Assembly: GCA_035447925.1 (NCBI GenBank)
Contig: DAOTHY010000106.1
Span: 1 to 6,159, forward strand
Reading direction: 5' to 3'
Length of the DNA: 6,159 nucleotides
DNA from: JASUTC01 sp035447925
GTDB lineage: Bacteria > Thermotogota > Thermotogae > MWEM01
Under the pieces are notes generated by a model. It worked only from the letters and a program-made list of their open reading frames with translations. It ran no database searches and was not told the DNA's origin. The position numbers were made by a program, and so were the translations under genes. Shown piece after piece: positions 1 through 5,009 of this stretch; position 1 is the stretch's first letter, and the number at the start of each line of letters is the position of its first letter.

Positions 1-938
1 TGGACAATGCGAAAAAACAGTTGAAAGATTTGGGGTTCAATTTTATTGAAACAGAATCAGTAAGAAACGGAAAATCACTGACCAGTAACACACCTGAAAA
101 GAGAGCCGAGGAATTTGAAAGCCTTTATTTTGACAAACAAGTCAATGCTGTCATTCCACCATGGGGTGGAGAATTTCTCATGGATATGCTTCCCTTTCTG
201 GATTTTAAACGCTTAAAAAAGGCAACACCTAAATGGGTGATGGGATTTTCAGATATTTCCACTTTACTGTTTACACTCACCCTGAATCTTAATATTGCGA
301 CCGCCCACGGCCCTAACTTTCTGGACTTCGGAAGTATTCCCGTTCATCATTCAGTATGGAATGCATTAAATATTCTTGGCCACAATCCGGGAGAAGTATT
401 CGAGCAGGAAAATCTTGATCAATACCAGAAAGAATGGTTAAAAGTCACTGAAAGCAACTTTCCGCCTTACAATCTTACTGAAAAGGTTGAGTGGAAGATA
501 CTTGGAAACGAGAAAGAAACACAGTTTTCAGGTCGACTGATCGGCGGCAACCTGGATGTGCTTTGCAAGCTTATTGGAACACCTTTTGCTCCGGTGAATC
601 ATTACTTGAATACCTATTCTGGTGATGGAATCGTCTGGTATTTTGAAAGTTGTGAAATGAATACCACCGACATTTACAGAACACTGTGGCAAATGAAAAT
701 GAACAACTGGTTTGAAGGTTGCAGGGGATTCATCTTCGGAAGACCTGATGGTCTTTCCGCCGTCGAAAACTTCACCTTGCAAGATGCCCTAAAATCAGGC
801 TTGGAAGATTTGAATGTGCCGGTTGTTTACGATGTAGATTTAGGGCATGTCCCGCCTCAATTGACATTTATCAACGGAGCATATATGACTTGTTCAGTCA
901 ATAATGTAAAAGGAATTATCACACAAAAAATGATTTAG
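1..938 (+). CDS. Peptidase S66 (LD-carboxypeptidase / MccF-like), 5' truncated
   Basis: This is a serine peptidase of family S66. Known members are cytoplasmic: they cleave the L,D-bond that releases D-Ala from murein tetrapeptides (LdcA type) or inactivate peptide-nucleotide antibiotics such as microcin C (MccF type). The frame is open from the first complete codon at 3, so the true start lies upstream; the TTG at 21 is probably internal, because residues before it (DNAKKQ) continue the family's N-terminal region. Counting from that TTG, the catalytic Ser is S77 in GFSDIST, followed by AHGP at 96-99 and the substrate-loop motif GRLIGGNLDVL at 171-181. The Glu is E209 in WYFESCE and the His is H276 in DLGHVPPQ. 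No signal peptide or membrane segment is visible in the part present. The FESCE context resembles MccF-like members more than classical LdcA, but the substrate cannot be assigned. The gene ends in TAG. The next gene follows on the same strand after about 108 bases with no clear terminator between them, so co-transcription is possible. Confidence 0.9.
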   Translation, partial: DNAKKQLKDLGFNFIETESVRNGKSLTSNTPEKRAEEFESLYFDKQVNAVIPPWGGEFLMDMLPFLDFKRLKKATPKWVMGFSDISTLLFTLTLNLNIATAHGPNFLDFGSIPVHHSVWNALNILGHNPGEVFEQENLDQYQKEWLKVTESNFPPYNLTEKVEWKILGNEKETQFSGRLIGGNLDVLCKLIGTPFAPVNHYLNTYSGDGIVWYFESCEMNTTDIYRTLWQMKMNNWFEGCRGFIFGRPDGLSAVENFTLQDALKSGLEDLNVPVVYDVDLGHVPPQLTFINGAYMTCSVNNVKGIITQKMI

Positions 939-1033
939 CTATTCAGTTTAGAAGCAGCACAGACGGGGCGATCGATATCATTACACGGAGATCAAACTTT
1001 CAGATATGATTGATTCAAAAGGAAAAAGCATTT

Positions 1034-1040
1034 AAGGAGG
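1034..1040 (+). promoter_or_regulatory. Ribosome binding site that fixes the start of the small membrane protein
   Basis: The sequence AAGGAGG matches the anti-Shine-Dalgarno consensus perfectly. It directly abuts an ATG at 1041, which is too close to be used, and lies 6 bases before the in-frame ATG at 1047. The second ATG is therefore the likely start, which shortens the protein from 126 to 124 residues. Confidence 0.85.
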
Positions 1041-1046
1041 ATGTTT

Positions 1047-1421
1047 ATGACAAATTCAACTTTAATAATGGGAATTTCGATTCTTTTCGTCACGACAGTG
1101 ATTGCTGGCATCGTTTTAAGCCATTTGGGACGACCATTGAACACCGCTCTTTTCAGCATTCACAAGTTGATTGGAATCGGCATGGTTGTTCTCAGTGTGA
1201 TAGCGTTTGTCAGATTATTTAAGCTTGAAACGCTTCCGGAAGGTCCTGTAAAAATCTTTGTGATTATCGCTGCCGTTTCTTTAATCGCCTTGATAGCAAC
1301 GGGGGGGTTACTGAGTTTTGACCGATTTTCAGGCAAATTCATCGTTATTCTTCACACCATTTCAACGGTAATTGCGGGATTCTCCATAGGAATACTTTTG
1401 TTTGCTTTTTTAAAGCGCTAA
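1047..1421 (+). CDS. Small four-helix integral membrane protein, function unknown
   Basis: I do not recognise this 124-residue protein. It is almost entirely hydrophobic, with four predicted membrane spans at roughly residues 5-25, 40-58, 68-90 and 98-121, joined by short loops (LGRPLNTALFS, KLETLPEGPVK, FDRFSGK). It ends in a basic LKR. Histidines lie at the ends of helices: H26 after helix 1, H39 at the start of helix 2 and H103 near the start of helix 4. Paired histidines in a small four-helix protein recall b561-type haem proteins, but that is inference only, and no diagnostic motif is present. There is no signal peptide distinct from helix 1. The start at 1047 rests on a consensus ribosome binding site. 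A run of seven G's at 1301-1307 lies in the coding sequence (Thr-Gly-Gly), and the frame continues correctly into helix 4. It is the last gene before a convergent terminator and may be co-transcribed with the S66 peptidase upstream. Confidence 0.75.
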   Translation: MTNSTLIMGISILFVTTVIAGIVLSHLGRPLNTALFSIHKLIGIGMVVLSVIAFVRLFKLETLPEGPVKIFVIIAAVSLIALIATGGLLSFDRFSGKFIVILHTISTVIAGFSIGILLFAFLKR

Positions 1422-1426
1422 TAATT

Positions 1427-1476
1427 AAAAAAAACGGCTCCCATTAACTGTTTCAGTATTGGAAAGCCGCTTTTAT
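1427..1476. terminator. Bidirectional intrinsic terminator between convergent genes
   Basis: CGGCT at 1435-1439 pairs with AGCCG at 1465-1469. The pairing continues inward through CCA (1441-1443) with TGG (1460-1462), and an inner ACTG-TTT-CAGT hairpin sits at 1447-1457. Eight A's at 1427-1434 give a U8 tail on the minus strand, which is a good terminator for the metallophosphoesterase ending at 1496. On the plus strand the tail is the weaker TTTT at 1471-1474, following the membrane protein gene. The stem has small internal mismatches, so its plus-strand strength is less certain. Confidence 0.8.
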
Positions 1477-1495
1477 AATAAAGGCTAAGTTCTTA

Positions 1496-2782
1496 TTATT
1501 GTCCGGTATCGCTTATGGTGCCATCTTCATGGTATTCCATCAAACGAACCTGTGTAGAACTCTTTCCGGATTCAATAACTACAAAACATCTTTCTAGACC
1601 CAACAGATTTTCGTCAATCCAAGCACCACTGTTAGCATATATTTTTTCATTGTTATAGCCTTCCTCATATCGATTAATAAGGGGTACATGCGAATGACCA
1701 AAAATGACTACATCAACTGTAGGATCCAAATCAAAATACTGGCTGACAGCCTGTGCATCTAAGAATGTATGGTCAATAGCTCCCGCAGTCGCCACGTTAA
1801 ATGGAATCTTATTAGCCACACCGTTCATCTCTTGAACTTCGTTCCAGCGTCTCTGTATATTTGCATATAACACAGCACTAATCGATCCATCAGCTTGAAT
1901 CGTGGGGAATAAATCACTCAGAGAGAAGGTGTTGTCGTATCCATTTACACCGACGTGTATGACTTTTTCGTCAAAACCGGCTTGGATTGGAAAGGATGTT
2001 ATCGCCCATTGCCAAATTGAATAATACACATAAGCACCCATTTGATCAACATCTTCTTTTGAAGGAGCTTCGATCTGTGGTAAAGCTTTTTGAGGTGCTG
2101 ATTTTCGCTCTGAAACAGAGGTGGCTGCCATCCGGGTGAAGAACCAGCCTGGAGGTAAAAATGACGGATAATCGCCGGTTATTTCTTTGTTGGACAATGC
2201 GTCGGGTGCACAGAAAGAATCATATCGATGCCCGTGCTCAATAACAATCTCGGAACGAACACCTGTTCGATAAGTTCCCAATCCACTGACATCACGAGCC
2301 TGTATAATTCCAGGTACTACTTTTGAAAGCGTTTGAGCATCCAAAAGAAGGTCGTGATTACCAGGTACATAAACGACTTTAACACCGCTTTGAATCAATT
2401 TTTCAAAAGCTGCCACAATCGAATCGTTGTTCTCTCCGACTTGTGAAAAGAATGTTTCCAAATCGGTATAGGCAGGATAAGTGATGGGTACAAACCACTC
2501 GTCCAGGAGATCTCCTGCAATAACAAACTCGTCAATGTCACTTACAACAAGTCGTTCAAGAAACTCAGCGATAAGTGGTTTGTTTTTTACTGTTTCGGCA
2601 AAGCTGTCATCAACTCCCAGATGTAAGTCACTGAAAACAACAATTCTCGTGGCTTCGTGTGCGGACTCTTTTTCCCATATAGGCAACGGTTGGACTTCTC
2701 CCATCTTGGCGGTAGAAAACCCAATAGACAAAAAGACCAATAGGATAAGAGTGAGAATACAACTTTTTTTCAATCCTTTCAT
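1496..2782 (-). CDS. Exported calcineurin-like metallophosphoesterase
   Basis: A 428-residue dinuclear-metal phosphoesterase. The N-terminus is a signal peptide or uncleaved anchor: basic MKGLKK, a hydrophobic stretch at about 8-22, then FSTAKMG with possible cleavage after A25. The enzyme should therefore act outside the membrane. The metal-binding motifs appear in family order: D52 and H54 (FSDLHLG), D91 (AGDLLDEW), N142 and H143 (PGNHD), H183 and H185 (EHGHRYD), and H363 and H365 (FGHSHVP), followed by NSGAW at 384-388. The GDLLDEW and EHGHRYD contexts resemble the LpxH/UDP-diacylglucosamine pyrophosphohydrolase-like branch, but the substrate is unknown. Between about 195 and 335, where compact family members are shorter, lies an extra region rich in aromatic residues (PPGWFF, YVYYSIWQW) with no motif I recognise. 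C8 is not in a lipobox, so this is not a lipoprotein. A GGAGGG ribosome binding site lies 5 bases before the ATG. The gene appears to be monocistronic, with its own candidate promoter upstream and a terminator downstream. Confidence 0.9.
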   Translation of the reverse strand: MKGLKKSCILTLILLVFLSIGFSTAKMGEVQPLPIWEKESAHEATRIVVFSDLHLGVDDSFAETVKNKPLIAEFLERLVVSDIDEFVIAGDLLDEWFVPITYPAYTDLETFFSQVGENNDSIVAAFEKLIQSGVKVVYVPGNHDLLLDAQTLSKVVPGIIQARDVSGLGTYRTGVRSEIVIEHGHRYDSFCAPDALSNKEITGDYPSFLPPGWFFTRMAATSVSERKSAPQKALPQIEAPSKEDVDQMGAYVYYSIWQWAITSFPIQAGFDEKVIHVGVNGYDNTFSLSDLFPTIQADGSISAVLYANIQRRWNEVQEMNGVANKIPFNVATAGAIDHTFLDAQAVSQYFDLDPTVDVVIFGHSHVPLINRYEEGYNNEKIYANSGAWIDENLLGLERCFVVIESGKSSTQVRLMEYHEDGTISDTGQ

Positions 2783-2787
2783 AATAA

Positions 2788-2793
2788 CCCTCC
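2788..2793 (-). promoter_or_regulatory. Ribosome binding site of the metallophosphoesterase
   Basis: On the minus strand GGAGGG lies 5 bases before the ATG at 2782-2780. It supports this start, which also gives a complete signal peptide. Confidence 0.75.
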
Positions 2794-2920
2794 AATAATG
2801 TTAGCCTTATGAGGTTTCAGAAATAATAGAGACCGGTAATAAAGCTAAGCAAATGTTAAAACAATACGTTAAAGACAAATTTAAACAACATTCTAAATAT
2901 GTTCTTAGATTTATCCATTT

Positions 2921-2929
2921 ATTATAACA
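2921..2929 (-). promoter_or_regulatory. Candidate extended -10 promoter for the metallophosphoesterase gene
   Basis: The minus strand reads TGTTATAAT, a perfect extended -10 element (TGnTATAAT). No good -35 box lies at 16-18 bases, which extended -10 promoters can tolerate. Transcription would begin near 2914, giving a leader of about 130 bases before the start codon at 2782. I see no riboswitch or attenuator structure in that leader. The call rests on sequence match and position alone. Confidence 0.5.
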
Positions 2930-2941
2930 TAGAGCCTATGT
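2927..2941. promoter_or_regulatory. Perfect palindrome abutting the candidate promoter (possible operator)
   Basis: ACATAG (2927-2932) and CTATGT (2936-2941) are perfect inverted repeats separated by AGC. The palindrome overlaps the TG of the extended -10 element and covers the spacer just upstream, a position where a bound dimeric repressor would block polymerase. No regulator gene is present in the window, and six-base arms can arise by chance in AT-rich DNA. Confidence 0.4.
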
Positions 2942-3066
2942 GGTTAGTGTTGAATACAAGTAACTTATTTGTTGAGTATTTCGGCATCCTTATCAATAGA
3001 GTTTTTCGGAGATATTTTGCCTTTTGTCGGTATGAACTTAAGGGGCAGTCCATACACGGGGCGTCA
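2942..3066. other. Unexplained intergenic segment, possible remnant or repeat
   Basis: The gap between the phosphoesterase start (2782) and the ABC operon end (3117) is 334 bases. After removing the leader, promoter, palindrome and terminator, about 120 bases remain with no assigned role. On the minus strand, 2965-3063 is open for 32 codons and reads like protein (for example GLPLKFIPTKGKISPKNS), but it has no start codon or ribosome binding site and has stops at both ends. The plus strand is also open in more than one frame here. The segment could be the worn end of a mobile element, a dispersed extragenic repeat or plain spacer; the sequence does not decide. I do not call a gene. Confidence 0.3.
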
Positions 3067-3069
3067 TGC

Positions 3070-3103
3070 AAAAAACCTCTCCCTCAAAAAGGAGAGGTTT
3101 TTT
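3070..3103. terminator. Strong bidirectional intrinsic terminator of the ABC transporter operon
   Basis: AAAAAACCTCTCC (3070-3082) and GGAGAGGTTTTTT (3091-3103) form a perfect 13-pair stem with an 8-base loop. The GC-rich CCTCTCC core is flanked by A6 and U6 runs, so it works on either strand. It lies 13 bases beyond the stop codon of the downstream ABC subunit (TAA at 3119-3117, minus strand) and should end that operon's transcript before it reaches the phosphoesterase promoter. Confidence 0.9.
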
Positions 3104-3116
3104 AATTTATATTCTT

Positions 3117-5009
3117 TTAAATTAATCCTTCCGTTTCCACAAAATCTTCTTCAAATTGACTTTTGTAAAGTTCCGCATAAAAACCATCACGTTCCAACAG
3201 TTCTTTATGGTTACCCTGTTCAACAATATCCCCTTCGTTCATGACAAGGATCAAATCAGCATCTCGAATGGTGGATAAGCGGTGTGCGATCACAAAGCTG
3301 GTTCGATTTTTCATCAGGTTGGCCATGGCTTTTTGAATTTGTACTTCTGTTCTCGTGTCAACCGAACTGGTCGCTTCATCCAAAATCAGAACCTTCGGAT
3401 CGGCCAATATCGCACGAGCGATGGTGATTAACTGTTTTTGACCTTGTGAAACGTTGGTGGTTTCTTCATTTAGTAGAAGATCATAACCATCGGGGAGCAT
3501 ATGAACGAACGCATCTACATGAGCTGCTTTTGCAGCGGCCAGGACTTCTTCGTCTGTTGCATCAAGACGTCCGTATTTGATGTTATCCCAGATACTGCCG
3601 TTATACAACCATGTATCCTGAAGCACCATCCCAAAGTTTTCCCTTAAGTCGTATCGGGAATAATCTTTGATATTGTGTCCATCCAGAAGGATTTCACCTG
3701 AATTGACATCGTAGAAACGCATCAGCAATTTTACCATCGTCGTTTTGCCTGCGCCGGTCGGTCCGACGATAGCGATATTGTGCCCTTTGTTGACTTGACA
3801 AGAGAAATCTTTGATGATGATTTTCTCCGGGTCATAGCCAAATTGAACATGCTTGAACTCTACATTGCCGTTGTGTTCAACGTTTTTCACCGGATTATGC
3901 GTTTCAGCAACTTCTTCGTCTTCTTCGATGAATTCAAACACCCTTTCGGCAGCAGCAGCGGTTTGTTGGAAGATGTTCATGATGTTGGCAATTTGGGCTA
4001 CCGGTTGTGTGAATTGTCTCACATATACAATGAATGCCTGAATATCACCCACCGTAATGATGCGTTTGACTGCAAACCAACCGCCAAGAATACTGATGAG
4101 AACATATCCGATATTTCCAACAAACATCATGATCGGCATCATCATACCCGATAAGAACTGGGACTTCCAGGCTGAATCATACAGCACATCGTTAATCCCG
4201 TTGAACTTCTTGATACTGTCCGCTTCCCCGTTAAAGGCCTTGACAACGACATGTCCTCCGTACATTTCTTCTACATGGCCGTTCACATGACCCAGATAAT
4301 CCTGCTGTTTCTTAAAGTATTTCTGGGATTGTTTAACGACCAATGCGATCAGTGATGCGGACAGCGGTAAGATTAACAAAGCTACCAAAGTCATTTGCCA
4401 ACTAATAGAGAACATCATAAAAATAACACCGATAACCGTCGTCAGGGACGTGATCATCTGTGTTAAACTTTGATTGAGTGTTCGACTGATAGTATCCACG
4501 TCATTGGTTACACGGGACAACACTTCACCCTGAGAGGTTTTATCAAAGTATTTAAGGGGAAGATTGTTTATTTTCAGAGAAATCTGTTCTCTTAACCGGT
4601 ATGTGATCTTAGCTGAAACACCGGACATGATCCATCCCTGTGTATAGGCTAAAAGAGTACTGCCCACATACAGCCCTAACAAAAAGAGAATGGTTTGTTT
4701 GATGGAATCAAAGTTAATACCTTCTCCCGTTCCCCTGATTTTATTCATTAATCCTTCGAATAGTTCCGTTGTAATGTTCCCTAAGATTTTCGGACCAAGG
4801 ATCATCAAAAAGGCGCTTAATGCGGCAAAAATAAAGACCATGATAATTCGGACTTTGAACTGGCTTAATTCCTTCACCAGTTTTCTCAGTGTGGCCTTAA
4901 AGTTCTTTGGTTTTTCGCCTCCGGCCATTATTCCGGGACCGCCTCCGGGCCCACCATGTCTTCCGCCACGGGGTGGTTGTCTTCTGGTTGTTTGATTATC
5001 CTGACTCAT
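3117..5009 (-). CDS. ABC exporter half-transporter, consensus-site subunit of a heterodimer
   Basis: A complete 630-residue type IV (B-family) ABC exporter subunit, with a membrane domain followed by an ATPase domain. It should sit in the cytoplasmic membrane and export a drug, lipid or peptide. Six membrane spans fall at roughly 55-75, 107-127, 184-204, 206-226, 288-310 and 318-340. The ATPase domain shows A-loop Y392, Walker A G416-T424 (GPTGAGKTT), Q-loop Q464, signature VSQGQ at 520-524, Walker B LILD with catalytic E545, D-loop SSVD at 548-551 and switch H576. The signature has Gln in place of the first Gly of LSGGQ, as in TM288-like subunits; the catalytic residues are intact. A Gly/Pro/Arg-rich tail (about 9-31) precedes the first helix. 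The ATG overlaps the TGA of the upstream subunit gene (ATGA), implying translational coupling. The two proteins should form a heterodimer like BmrCD, LmrCD or EfrAB. The substrate cannot be read from the sequence. Confidence 0.95.
   Translation of the reverse strand: MSQDNQTTRRQPPRGGRHGGPGGGPGIMAGGEKPKNFKATLRKLVKELSQFKVRIIMVFIFAALSAFLMILGPKILGNITTELFEGLMNKIRGTGEGINFDSIKQTILFLLGLYVGSTLLAYTQGWIMSGVSAKITYRLREQISLKINNLPLKYFDKTSQGEVLSRVTNDVDTISRTLNQSLTQMITSLTTVIGVIFMMFSISWQMTLVALLILPLSASLIALVVKQSQKYFKKQQDYLGHVNGHVEEMYGGHVVVKAFNGEADSIKKFNGINDVLYDSAWKSQFLSGMMMPIMMFVGNIGYVLISILGGWFAVKRIITVGDIQAFIVYVRQFTQPVAQIANIMNIFQQTAAAAERVFEFIEEDEEVAETHNPVKNVEHNGNVEFKHVQFGYDPEKIIIKDFSCQVNKGHNIAIVGPTGAGKTTMVKLLMRFYDVNSGEILLDGHNIKDYSRYDLRENFGMVLQDTWLYNGSIWDNIKYGRLDATDEEVLAAAKAAHVDAFVHMLPDGYDLLLNEETTNVSQGQKQLITIARAILADPKVLILDEATSSVDTRTEVQIQKAMANLMKNRTSFVIAHRLSTIRDADLILVMNEGDIVEQGNHKELLERDGFYAELYKSQFEEDFVETEGLI

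Noticed and set aside
981..1010. Promoter before the small membrane protein (TATGAT at 1005-1010)
   Set aside because: The -10 match is fair, but the only hexamer at the right distance (TTACAC) barely resembles a -35 box and there is no TG extension. Not strong enough to list.
1041..1043. ATG at 1041 as the start of the small membrane protein
   Set aside because: It touches the last base of the AAGGAGG ribosome binding site and leaves no spacer. The ATG at 1047 has a normal 6-base spacing.
2759..2782. Lipoprotein anchoring of the phosphoesterase through Cys 8
   Set aside because: The Cys precedes the hydrophobic stretch and is flanked by LKKS, so it is not in a lipobox.
2481..2798. Plus-strand 105-residue open frame opposite the phosphoesterase N-terminus
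   Set aside because: It is antisense to the signal peptide and first metal-binding motifs of a clear gene, and its composition is not protein-like.
2899..3244. Plus-strand open frames across 2899-3105 and 2969-3244 as genes
   Set aside because: They have no ribosome binding site, they run through the strong terminator hairpin, and the second one also extends antisense into the ABC gene.
3780..4995. Several plus-strand open frames inside the ABC genes
   Set aside because: They lie antisense to well-supported coding sequence, lack ribosome binding sites and show no domain character. They are shadows of the ABC genes.
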